From: Paucidesulfovibrio sp036541255
Lineage (GTDB): Bacteria > Desulfobacterota > Desulfovibrionia > Desulfovibrionales > Desulfovibrionaceae
Direction of reading: 5' to 3'
Assembly (NCBI GenBank): GCA_036541255.1
Contig: JAZHDD010000040.1
Coordinates: 122,115 to 186,114, forward strand
DNA: 64,000 bases
Part shown: piece after piece, positions 56,778 through 64,000 of the stretch
Layout: the number at the start of each line of letters is the position of its first letter
Position numbering within the stretch: position 1 is the stretch's first letter
Made by a program: the position numbers and the translations under genes
Notes under the pieces: generated by a model
Database searches by the model: none
Seen by the model: the letters and a program-made list of their open reading frames with translations, nothing else
Told to the model about the DNA's origin: nothing

Positions 56778-58832
56778 TCAGCAGCTGGAGCAGTTGCTGA
56801 AAACCACCCGGTCCGAATACTCGGCCTGCTTGCCCTTGTTCCAGCGGGAAACCGGGCGGTAGTAGCCCACGATGCGGGTGTATACCTCAGCTTCCTTGCC
56901 GCAGGTGGGGCAGTCGAAGTGTTCGCCCTGGATGTAGCCGTGCTCCTTGCAGACCGAGAAGGTCGGCGTGATGGAGAGGTACGGCAGCTTAGTGCGTGTA
57001 AAGGCCGTGACGATGAAGTTCTTCAAGGCATGGATGTCGGCCACTGCCTCGCCCAGGAACGTATGGAACACAGACCCGCCCGTATACAGAGGCTGGAGCT
57101 GGTTCTGATGTTCGAGCGCGAAGAGCACGTCCTCGGAAATGCCCACAGGCAGCGCCGTGGAGTTCGTATAGTACGGCGTGCCGTTGCCCTGAGTCACAAT
57201 GTCCGCATAGAGCTTCTTGTCGATCTTGGCCAGACGGTAGCTTGTGCCCTCGGCCGGAGTGGCTTCCAGGTTGTAGAGGTTGCCCGTCTCTTCCTGGAAA
57301 TGCTTGGTGATCTCGCGCAGATGGTTCAAAGTGCGGCGCATCAGGCGGACTCCGGACTCGGTTTCAATGCCTTTGCCCAGGAGGTTCAAACAGGCTTCGT
57401 TGCCGCCCAACAGTCCGATGGTGGAGAAGTGGCCTTTGTAGCCGTTCTTGAGGTAGCGGCTGGACCAGGGGAACATGCCGTTTTTGAGATTGTCCTCAAT
57501 CAGCTTGCGCTTGAATTCCAGGCAATTTTTAGCCAGCGTGGAATATTCCGTGAGCAGGTCAAGAAAGTCGTCCTCGCCTTGGGCCAGATAGGCCAGCTTG
57601 GGCAGGTTCAACGTAACCACGCCGATGGATCCGGTCAGGTCGCCAGCACCGAACAAGCCGCCGGTCTTGTTGCGCAGCTCGCGGATATCCATCTGGAGCC
57701 GGCAGCACATGGACCGCACGTCCTCGGGATTGAGGTCGGAATTGATAAAATTCTGGAAGTAGGGAACGCCGTACTTGGCGGTCAGCTTGAGCAGCAGTTC
57801 GCCTATCTCGGTTTCCCAGGGGAAATCCTCGGTGACGTTGTACGTCGGAATGGGGAAGGAGAAAATCCGGCCATGGTAGTCGCCATCGAGCATGACTTCC
57901 AGGAAGGCCTTGTTGATCCAATCCATTTCCTGCTGGTAATCCGCGTAGGTGGAATCCTTCAGCACGCCCCCGATGATCACGGCTTCCTTGGCGATATGCT
58001 TGGGCGGCACCAGGTCGAAGGTGAGGTTGGTAAAGGGGCTTTGCCCTCCCCAGCGGGAAGTGGTGTTCAGGTTGAACACGAACTTCTGCATGGCCTGCCG
58101 CACCTGACCATAGTCCAGCCCGTCTTCGCGGATGAAAGGCGCGAGGTAGGTGTCCACGTTATTGAAGGCCTGCGCTCCGGCCCACTCATTCTGGAGCGTT
58201 CCCAGAAAGTTGACCATCTGGCCGAGCACGGCGTCGAAGTGCTTGGCCGGGCCAGCCGAAGAACGGCCTTCCAGGTTAAAGCCCTCCAAGAGCACGTCAC
58301 GCAGACTCCAGCCCGCACAATATCCGGCCAGACCAAACGAAAGGTCATGGATATGGAAATAGCCATGCTCGTGGGCCAGGCGCACCTCTTCGGGATATTT
58401 CTCCAGGGCGTAGCGCGCCTGGACCGTGCCGGAAAGATGCAGCATAAGGCCCTGGAAGGAGTGGGTCATATTGGCATTTTCGGAAACGCGCCAATCCGAT
58501 TTGCCCAGGTATTCGTCAATGGTTTCCTTGATATCCAGATACGCCTGCTTCTGCTCACGCAGCTGCCGACGCTTTTCCCTATAGAGGATATAACGCCGAG
58601 CAACATCGAATTGACGGGACTCCATGAGCACCCGCTCGACCATGTTCTGGACGTGCTCCTGCTCGGGAATCTCTATGCCTTCAAGTTTGGCCTCGACCTT
58701 GCGGGCCATGCGGGCGGCAAGGATCGGATCCTTGATTCCACTGGCACTCAGAGCTTTGAAGATGGCATGGGCGACTCTGTCAGCTGACCACGTCTCCAAC
58801 CGCCCGTCTCTCTTCATGATTTGCGACGGCAT
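56778..58832 (-). CDS. nrdD: Anaerobic ribonucleoside-triphosphate reductase
   Basis: A 684-residue class III ribonucleotide reductase, which makes deoxynucleotides using a glycyl radical. An ATP-cone (about 1-90: QIMKRDGRLETWSADRVAHAIFKAL) lies at the N-terminus. The radical site is G656 in TRIVGYYRPVS. A zinc site is formed by C-x-x-C pairs near the end (CKEHG ... CPTCG) and CSSC ends the chain. AGGAGGG precedes the ATG 58832. It overlaps the activase gene by 53 bases. The enzyme is destroyed by oxygen, so this points to an anaerobe. Confidence 0.95.
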   Translation of the reverse strand: MPSQIMKRDGRLETWSADRVAHAIFKALSASGIKDPILAARMARKVEAKLEGIEIPEQEHVQNMVERVLMESRQFDVARRYILYREKRRQLREQKQAYLDIKETIDEYLGKSDWRVSENANMTHSFQGLMLHLSGTVQARYALEKYPEEVRLAHEHGYFHIHDLSFGLAGYCAGWSLRDVLLEGFNLEGRSSAGPAKHFDAVLGQMVNFLGTLQNEWAGAQAFNNVDTYLAPFIREDGLDYGQVRQAMQKFVFNLNTTSRWGGQSPFTNLTFDLVPPKHIAKEAVIIGGVLKDSTYADYQQEMDWINKAFLEVMLDGDYHGRIFSFPIPTYNVTEDFPWETEIGELLLKLTAKYGVPYFQNFINSDLNPEDVRSMCCRLQMDIRELRNKTGGLFGAGDLTGSIGVVTLNLPKLAYLAQGEDDFLDLLTEYSTLAKNCLEFKRKLIEDNLKNGMFPWSSRYLKNGYKGHFSTIGLLGGNEACLNLLGKGIETESGVRLMRRTLNHLREITKHFQEETGNLYNLEATPAEGTSYRLAKIDKKLYADIVTQGNGTPYYTNSTALPVGISEDVLFALEHQNQLQPLYTGGSVFHTFLGEAVADIHALKNFIVTAFTRTKLPYLSITPTFSVCKEHGYIQGEHFDCPTCGKEAEVYTRIVGYYRPVSRWNKGKQAEYSDRVVFSNCSSC

Positions 58833-59460
58833 TTTCCCTCCTGGGCGCTACATACTCTTGAACGGTGAGTTCGAAATCACGCGGCAAAAGGTCGCGGACT
58901 TCGTCCATATGCTTATCTGTCAACGCGGGAACGCGTGTAGTGCGGAAGTAAAACTTGTCCGGAGCATCCTGGGCCAGGGCAAAAATAGCCTCGATGTTGG
59001 CCTGGGCAGCAATGGCGGACACAGCATTTCCGGTCAATTCCGGGTACATGCGAAAAGGCCCTTTCACATCCACGGCAAAGCGGTCCACCAGACCGGAATC
59101 AAGTAAATCACGGACAACGTCCGGACGCATGCCATTGGTATCCAGCTTCACCGGCAGATCAAACCGCTTCAGCTCCCAGAGCAACTCGCCCACATGGGGC
59201 ACATGGGTTGGTTCGCCGCCGGTGACGGTAATGCCGCCAAGCCACTTGCGGCGTTCAGCAAGATACGCCTTGATCGCCCAGCGGGGCAGCAAAGGCAGGC
59301 GCTCGGGAGTCCAGGCCAACGTATGATTGTGACAGGTCGGACACAACAGGTTGCAGGTACCGAGAAAAACGACGCAGCAGGGAACGCCCGGCCAGTCGCA
59401 CAGGCTGAAACGCTCCAGCCCGCGTACATATTTCCAGACTCCGGTAGGTTCGCTCATCAT
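58780..59460 (-). CDS. nrdG: Radical SAM activase of the anaerobic ribonucleotide reductase
   Basis: A 226-residue radical SAM protein. C36-x3-C40-x2-C43 (TCNLLCPTCHN) binds the 4Fe-4S cluster that cleaves SAM, and GGITVTGGEPTHVPH is the SAM-binding stretch. It makes the glycyl radical of NrdD. An ATG-ATG start (MMSEPTGVWKYV) follows AATGGAACC. nrdG precedes nrdD and they overlap by 53 bases, implying a single transcript. Confidence 0.92.
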   Translation of the reverse strand: MMSEPTGVWKYVRGLERFSLCDWPGVPCCVVFLGTCNLLCPTCHNHTLAWTPERLPLLPRWAIKAYLAERRKWLGGITVTGGEPTHVPHVGELLWELKRFDLPVKLDTNGMRPDVVRDLLDSGLVDRFAVDVKGPFRMYPELTGNAVSAIAAQANIEAIFALAQDAPDKFYFRTTRVPALTDKHMDEVRDLLPRDFELTVQEYVAPRRENAVANHEERRAVGDVVS

Positions 59461-60144
59461 TTGGTTCCATTGCTGCTTTTTGCAACACCAGGACGGCCTG
59501 TCCTGTCATCAGCCTGACGGCCATACACATGCATCTCACAAAAAAAACGGGATACCTCACCCCACCCCGAGCCCCTGACCGATAGATATATTTTGGAGAA
59601 TAGGGGCGTTGCAACCATGACGGATTGAATACCCCAAATGGCAATTTCTGTACAGGGGGGGCTCCAATATTATTCATCCACAACAGGTAATTCTGGAGAA
59701 TAGGGGCGACTATGGCAGATTAAATTTTATCTAGAAAAGTTTTCCACAGGCTGTTGAGAACGTAGAGAGTGAGAATACTGCACCTTTTCTAGAAAGAGTT
59801 TAGAAGTTTTTTTTCTCACAGGCATTGTAGAAAAGAGAAAAGAGACGGGAGGTTGCGGCCGATCTGCCGCTGCGTGGAAAGATGTTATATCAAGGGCAGT
59901 TGGAATTGACCAGAACCTTTTCACCTCTCGCCTAGAAAAACGCGTGATTCGGCCTTGAAGGCTTATGAAACAAGCTTTTCTGCCGATGAGATGAATGGAG
60001 TGGAAAACCTGCATGTGCAAAAATCAAATTCTCGATTGTCGATTATTGTGCCTAACGACGCACTGCCCCGCCATGCTTTGCAAATCACGGGAAAACGCTG
60101 TATCCAGAAGGCCAGAGCCGAGGCATGCGCGGAAGGAGCTTGAT
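59461..60144. other. AT-rich intergenic region with direct repeats and DnaA-box-like words
   Basis: No gene was recognised in these 684 bases. Features are two identical 15-base direct repeats 100 bases apart, two loosely similar blocks near 59730-59770 and 59789-59840 that each join CTAGAAA to a TTTTC-type CACAGGC stretch, and three DnaA-box-like 9-mers: TCATCCACA (59674-59682), TTTTCCACA (59740-59748) and the reverse complement of TTTTCTACA (59826-59834). It is much more AT-rich than the window. nrdG diverges to the left and a small gene starts to the right. Confidence 0.5.
59594..59708. repeat. Pair of 15-bp direct repeats (TGGAGAATAGGGGCG)
   Basis: Identical copies are at 59594-59608 and 59694-59708. 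The similarity weakly goes on downstream (CCATGACGGATTGAAT against CTATGGCAGATTAAAT), so these may be ends of a longer, diverged unit of about 40 bases. Confidence 0.65.
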
Positions 60145-60354
60145 TTGAAGGAACAGGAACTCAAGGAAAAGGGCTATGTGAAATTCACGGGCGCGGTGCA
60201 CTCCGCCGTGTTCGACTATTTTCAATGCGCCCATCCGCGCAAGGCCCGATGGTACTTCAAGGATGGCTGGTTTGTCTGCTCGGGCTGCGATCTTGCTTGC
60301 GAAACCGATGATCCCGAAGGCTTTCAGGCCTTCCTCTACGAGCCGCAAAAATGA
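60145..60354 (+). CDS. Small zinc-ribbon-like protein
   Basis: A 69-residue protein starting at TTG 60145, six bases after AAGGAG. The open frame extends upstream to 59995 but without a ribosome-binding site. KEKGYVKFTGAVHSAVFDYFQCAHPRKARWYFKDG precedes CSGCDLAC, a likely metal-binding cysteine cluster. Nothing is known of its function. Its stop overlaps the next ATG by four bases (ATGA), so the two are likely co-expressed. Confidence 0.6.
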   Translation: MKEQELKEKGYVKFTGAVHSAVFDYFQCAHPRKARWYFKDGWFVCSGCDLACETDDPEGFQAFLYEPQK

Positions 60355-60896
60355 ACTACGCACGCACACTGCCACTGATGGTGACGATCGCCGCCACACT
60401 GCTTCTGGGGACCCCCTGCCCCGGCCTGGCTGAAGATATCGAGGCCCGCAACATCTGCCTCTGCCGCGAGGCCATTGCCCGCACCGTGTGCAAGCCGCCG
60501 TCGGAAGTCGAATACATCGATCGTTATATGAATACGGAAAACTATTCCTTCAACGTCTTCTACGCCAAAAAGGAAGAGCGTTTCATCTGCAATGTTTCAG
60601 GCAATGAAATCCGCATCAAGGGCAATGCCCCACTGCCCATCCTGCGCACCCTGACAGTGGAGCCGGACGAGACCGGAGGCTGCGCCGTGATGCGTTATTA
60701 TGCCCCGGAGTGCCCGCGCGGACCGGTGCGCTGTTGCGCACCCAAGACCCGGGAAGACATTGAAAAGCAGAAAGAAATCGATTTCTGGAATCGGCCTATC
60801 CCGGAACTGCTTGAAGACGAGCTGCGCACGGGCATCGCCAAAGAGACAAACGCGACCCGGACGCCCGATGCCGGCGAGAACAACCAGACCAACTAA
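60351..60896 (+). CDS. Exported cysteine-rich protein of unknown function
   Basis: A 181-residue protein with a signal peptide (about 1-28: ARTLPLMVTIAATLLLGTPCPGLAE) and at least eight cysteines in the mature part (NICLCRE, RTVCKPP, FICNVSG, GGCAVMR, APECPRG, VRCCAPK), which suggests a disulfide-stabilised periplasmic protein. The tail after residue 145 is acidic and unstructured. Function unknown. The ATGA overlap joins it to the small zinc-ribbon gene, and its stop overlaps the convergent gene by four bases. Confidence 0.7.
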   Translation: MNYARTLPLMVTIAATLLLGTPCPGLAEDIEARNICLCREAIARTVCKPPSEVEYIDRYMNTENYSFNVFYAKKEERFICNVSGNEIRIKGNAPLPILRTLTVEPDETGGCAVMRYYAPECPRGPVRCCAPKTREDIEKQKEIDFWNRPIPELLEDELRTGIAKETNATRTPDAGENNQTN

Positions 60897-61204
60897 CCGC
60901 GCCGCAGCCAGGCATACACCCCGGCCAAGCCCACCAGGGCCACCCCCGGCTCCCAGCGTTTTTCCGCCAGGGTCCAGGCCGCAGCGCCCAGCATCAAGAC
61001 CAACACCCCCCAGACCTCCAGGCAACGCCATAAAAGCGCGCGTAATGATTTCCCGCCCCGACCAGAGGACTGCAAGGGCGACAAAAATTCCTTTTGCTGC
61101 ATTTCCGGCCCGGGGGAGCGCATGGATTGCAGCTTATGGCCGCAAGAGACGCAAAGCCTTCCCTCATCCGGATTGTTAACGCCACAGCGCGTGCATACGA
61201 TCAT
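60893..61204 (-). CDS. Zinc-ribbon membrane protein
   Basis: A 103-residue protein: an N-terminal zinc ribbon (CTRCGVNNPDEGRLCVSCGH, two C-x2-C pairs) and two C-terminal hydrophobic segments (VWGVLVLMLGAAAWTL and VALVGLAGVYAWL). This layout is common in small, poorly studied membrane proteins. I start at ATG 61204; a TTG seven codons upstream is possible. It is convergent with the exported protein gene. Confidence 0.75.
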   Translation of the reverse strand: MIVCTRCGVNNPDEGRLCVSCGHKLQSMRSPGPEMQQKEFLSPLQSSGRGGKSLRALLWRCLEVWGVLVLMLGAAAWTLAEKRWEPGVALVGLAGVYAWLRRG

Positions 61205-61335
61205 TGATACATCATCCTCCCACAACGGCCCGGCGTCAACAACCGACCCGAATCACGAAACGTTGACGCACTACCCTCTTATCCCATATTGAGAGAAGAT
61301 AAACCGATTTCATTCCTTCCCCAAGCGAGGGAGCT

Positions 61336-62241
61336 GTGCGCGACTGTTTCGACAAGACACCTTCATGGCTGCACATTCGGGACCTCAAAGCCCTGGACAC
61401 CGAAGTACGGACCATCGTGGACCTGATCCATCCCGATTTTGATTTCACCACCTATGAACGCATGTTCATCGACGTGGTGCGGCTCTTTATCGGCGACTAT
61501 CCCGGCTACAAGGCCACCAACACCGACTACCACGACCTGTCCCACACCCTGGCCGTCCTGTTGGCCACGGCAAGGCTCCTGCATGGCCTGCACATTGAGC
61601 GCGGCACGCTGGATAAACGGAGCGTGACCCTGGGGCTCTACGCTGCCTTGATGCATGATGTGGGTTACATCCAGGAAATCGGCGACGATGAAGGCAGCGG
61701 CGCGAAATACACCCTGATCCATGTGGAACGCGGCATCGTCTTCATGCAGCAATATTTCACGGAACACGGAATTCCTGACGAGGACAGCCTGGACTGCGCG
61801 GCCATGCTGCGCTGCACCGACCTGAACATTGCTGTTTCCGATCTGGCCTTCAGCACTCCGAGCGCGATGCTCGTCGGTCTCGCCCTGGGCGCGGCTGACA
61901 TCCTGGCGCAAATGGCTGACGAGCTCTACATGGAAAAGTTGCCCGGCCTGTACCGGGAATTCCGTGAAGCAGGCATCCTGACGTATGAAAGCGAATACGA
62001 CCTGATGCGTGAGACCCTGAATTTCCATAAGATCATGCGGTTGCGCCTCCAGGAAGACCTCAAGGGCGTGGACCGTTCCATGCGGGCCCATTTTAGGGCG
62101 CGCTGGCGCGCCGACACCGATGTCTACGAGGACAACATCTGCAAAAACATGCAGTATCTTGAACACATATTGGAGCAGCACGGCCCGGATTACCACGTTT
62201 GCCTGCGCCGAAAACGTGATCGCCGCCCACCTTTTTTTTAA
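61336..62241 (+). CDS. HD-domain metal-dependent phosphohydrolase
   Basis: A 301-residue protein. TDYHDLSHTLAVLLATARLL and LYAALMHDVGYIQE hold the metal-binding His and the His-Asp pair of an HD domain. TDLNIAVSDLAF and GAADILAQMADELYMEKLPGLY complete the layout, similar to the cyclic-nucleotide phosphodiesterase-like group. The C-terminal part is helical. The substrate is unknown. A GTG start lies behind GAGGGAG. It probably forms an operon with the next gene, 24 bases on. Confidence 0.85.
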   Translation: MRDCFDKTPSWLHIRDLKALDTEVRTIVDLIHPDFDFTTYERMFIDVVRLFIGDYPGYKATNTDYHDLSHTLAVLLATARLLHGLHIERGTLDKRSVTLGLYAALMHDVGYIQEIGDDEGSGAKYTLIHVERGIVFMQQYFTEHGIPDEDSLDCAAMLRCTDLNIAVSDLAFSTPSAMLVGLALGAADILAQMADELYMEKLPGLYREFREAGILTYESEYDLMRETLNFHKIMRLRLQEDLKGVDRSMRAHFRARWRADTDVYEDNICKNMQYLEHILEQHGPDYHVCLRRKRDRRPPFF

Positions 62242-62265
62242 GCCGCAACCCTGAAGGTCATCATA

Positions 62266-63840
62266 ATGAACAACCCTAGCGGCAATCCTGAACGGCTCTC
62301 CAAAGAGCAACGTCTTACCGCCTACCTGGACGCCTTGGAACAACTCCGGCGCGAGCGCACCAGCCTGCGCGAAGTCCTGGAACGTGAGATTCTTCTGGCC
62401 TTCATCCGTATCAACCGCAACAATCTCAATGAATTTCCACTGCTGGAAACACAGCAGCACTCGGTCATCAACCTGCTCTGCCAACGCTCCGACCATCCCA
62501 CATATGAATTCATCAACAAACTGACCGGCAATTTCCTGATATTGCTCACCCGCTTGGCCAAAGCCCTGCCCGGCGGAGACACGGTCCTTGCAGACCAGAC
62601 CCGCACCCGATTGCTGAACACGGAAACTCTGCTCGTCAAATGCATGCAGGGCATTATTTACGCCAACGGACTGATCACGGACAACTTCGAGGAGCTGGTG
62701 CTCAAGGTCTATGGCGAACACGCCCTGGAAACCTATAGCGCGCTCCTCAAGAACAACGAACTGGATCGCTCCTTCTGGCGCGCGTTTCTGAGGGAATTCG
62801 TGGCCGACCCCGTTGCTGCGGCCCATGCCGAAATCCTCGCGAACGAACGTTTTGCCGTGGCCAAGGACGGCAAAATGCTCATTGTCCGTTTCTATATGGA
62901 CGATGTGCTTTCGCAGCTCACGCCCTCGGAAAAAAACATTGAGAAAACTCGCATCCAGAAGGCGTTCGAACGTACCCGCAGCTACGAAGGCCGACGCACC
63001 CTGCGCCTGGTCAGCAACTGCCTGCAACGCGGCCTCTCCTTCTTGCCCAAGGAGATGCTTGGCGAAGCCGATCTGGAAGGACTGGCCCGAATAGCCTGCG
63101 TCGATGAGGTCAGCGAACAGTTTCGAAGCGCCTACCAGGACCGGGTGCAAAAAAAAGATGCGCCCGCGTCTGCCCCCGAGGGAGAAGCCAAGAAGGAAAC
63201 AGCACCGGCTGAAGCCGCAGTAGACGCCAAAAGCTTCAGTTTCCTCATGGAACAGGTCGTTGCCGCCGGTGTGGGCGCGCAACTTGCGGTCTCCCAGACT
63301 CGGGAGGAGTTCTCCGCAGCTTTGGGGGAATTCGTCAGCGAACGAACGGCAACACTCCAGCTCCTGGGGCGCGACCTCAGCCTGGACAACCTCCACAGGG
63401 TCGTTTCCGGCCTGTTGGAAGACCATTTGGCCTTTCGCCTGCGGCAACAGGCCGAACACGAAGGCGGAAAAATCCAGGTACTCAAAAACCGCACACGCCG
63501 CGCCAAGGACGAAGATGTCCAGGCCCTGTTTGAGAACGGCCTGACCCGCATCCGAAAAAACAAACTCTGGCGGTCTGATCCGGCTCGGGAGGAAATGCTC
63601 CTGTTCCGCGCCCGCAACGCAAAGGAACTTGCAGGCATGTGCCGCATGCTCCAATTGGAACCGGCCTTGATCAGCGGCATTACCAAGCTCTGGGAAGCCG
63701 GTTCGTTCAAAGTGGAAATCATGATAGTGGTGGATTTGGCTGTGTTGGCCAAACGCACCACCAATCTGGCAGTGCGGGTGCGCGAGATTCTGACGGCTTT
63801 CGGCGTGATCCGGCACGTAGCCTCAGGGAGGATGGTTTGA
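62266..63840 (+). CDS. Large uncharacterised protein
   Basis: A 524-residue, almost wholly helical cytosolic protein with no motif I recognise. A hinge of low complexity (PASAPEGEAKKETAPAEAAV, about residues 300-325) separates two halves. The N-terminal half has RINRNNLNEFPLLETQQHSVINLL, the C-terminal half LRQQAEHEGGKIQVLKNRTRRAKDEDVQALFENGLTRI. The codon use matches neighbours and the frame is long, so it is surely a gene. It follows the HD gene by 24 bases, and the next gene starts within its stop codon. Confidence 0.85.
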   Translation: MNNPSGNPERLSKEQRLTAYLDALEQLRRERTSLREVLEREILLAFIRINRNNLNEFPLLETQQHSVINLLCQRSDHPTYEFINKLTGNFLILLTRLAKALPGGDTVLADQTRTRLLNTETLLVKCMQGIIYANGLITDNFEELVLKVYGEHALETYSALLKNNELDRSFWRAFLREFVADPVAAAHAEILANERFAVAKDGKMLIVRFYMDDVLSQLTPSEKNIEKTRIQKAFERTRSYEGRRTLRLVSNCLQRGLSFLPKEMLGEADLEGLARIACVDEVSEQFRSAYQDRVQKKDAPASAPEGEAKKETAPAEAAVDAKSFSFLMEQVVAAGVGAQLAVSQTREEFSAALGEFVSERTATLQLLGRDLSLDNLHRVVSGLLEDHLAFRLRQQAEHEGGKIQVLKNRTRRAKDEDVQALFENGLTRIRKNKLWRSDPAREEMLLFRARNAKELAGMCRMLQLEPALISGITKLWEAGSFKVEIMIVVDLAVLAKRTTNLAVRVREILTAFGVIRHVASGRMV

Positions 63841-64000
63841 AGTTGACCGGAGGTACAATCCTGGATCCTGCCAACGGGAAAGTGTATAATTGTACAGTTT
63901 CACTGGATAAAAAAAGCGGAGATCTGAAAGTGAGAGGTTCTTTGGAGCCGCCAGCAGCCGCGCACGCGGTCGGCCGCGCCGGATTTGAGCACGCGGCAGA
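63837..64000 (+). CDS. DUF2147-like protein (partial, runs off the window)
   Basis: From TTG 63837, six bases after GGGAGG and overlapping the previous stop, the frame reads LKLTGGTILDPANGKVYNCTVSLDKK and DLKVRGSLEPP. That matches the C-terminal half of DUF2147 proteins (G-x-I-L-D-P-x-x-G-K-x-Y ... L-x-V-R-G). The usual first 60-80 residues are missing, so this is either a shortened member or a remnant. It is open at the right end of the window. Confidence 0.4.
   Translation, partial: MKLTGGTILDPANGKVYNCTVSLDKKSGDLKVRGSLEPPAAAHAVGRAGFEHAA

Noticed and set aside
56919..58787. 622-codon open frame opposite nrdD
   Set aside because: NrdD glycyl-radical and zinc motifs are on the - strand; the other frame has no homology.
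59594..59725. Possible degenerate CRISPR repeats (GGATTGAAT-like ends)
   Set aside because: There are only two copies, the right arms differ, the spacing is about 60 bases, and no cas gene is in the window.
61363..63816. 817-codon open frame antisense to the HD and unknown genes
   Set aside because: The + strand frames have ribosome-binding sites and tight operon spacing; the antisense product has no recognisable domain.

Overview
The window (about 60% GC, dense and strongly codon-biased) reads as chromosome of a Gram-negative, anaerobic, sulfate-reducer-like deltaproteobacterium, most likely Desulfovibrionales. Supporting signs are lipid A synthesis (lpxB), an oxygen-sensitive class III ribonucleotide reductase (nrdD/nrdG), a giant FAD/iron-sulfur lactate- or glycolate-type dehydrogenase, a tetraheme cytochrome beside a heme-bearing chemoreceptor, a Fur-controlled feoAB, and cobamide salvage genes. 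No tRNA, rRNA, insertion sequence or convincing CRISPR array was seen. The taxonomic placement is inference from gene content.

Left part (1-6279) is a small, apparently uncatalogued biosynthetic locus: the tail of an AMP-forming acyl ligase, a saccharopine-dehydrogenase-like reductase, a class III aminotransferase and a GNAT-type acyltransferase on the + strand; converging on them an acyl carrier protein and a ketoacyl synthase; then a phosphopantetheinyl transferase that would activate the carrier protein. Next come a Gfo/Idh oxidoreductase divergent from lpxB, a cold-shock protein, infA and a TrpF-like protein, an HD-GYP phosphodiesterase, a YozG/DUF2975 regulator-membrane pair with a near-perfect promoter, a ModF-like double ATPase, a DUF362 protein, and a TetR-controlled lipoprotein/ABC efflux operon with a perfect palindromic operator.

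Middle part (19.5-46 kb) is mainly metabolism and housekeeping: hypF, serA with a class V aminotransferase, the FAD/Fe-S oxidoreductase, ruvX-mltG, a glycosyltransferase, a TtuA/TtuB-like tRNA thiolation pair, a lone receiver domain, a site-2 protease, trpS with an iron-sulfur motif, an FKBP isomerase, an aminotransferase, a ComFB-like protein, two feoA genes with feoB around divergent regulated promoters, an EndoQ-UvrD fusion, a 47-residue small gene, a CbiR-CobU cobamide salvage pair and a DHH phosphoesterase.

Right part (46-64 kb) has polA, DUF1844, argC, cheR, an arsenic operon (DGC protein, arsR, small thioredoxin, acr3, Cache protein, arsC) whose acr3 is broken by a single in-frame TAG, the tetraheme cytochrome and heme chemoreceptor, nrdGD, a 0.68-kb AT-rich intergenic region with direct repeats and DnaA-box-like words, and a tail of poorly characterised genes (small zinc-ribbon proteins, an HD phosphohydrolase, a 523-residue conserved-looking unknown, and a DUF2147-like fragment running off the end).

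Most novel candidates: the EndoQ-helicase fusion, the ACP/ketoacyl-synthase/aminotransferase locus, the acr3 nonsense codon, the heme chemoreceptor next to its possible cytochrome partner, and the repeat-rich region upstream of nrdG.
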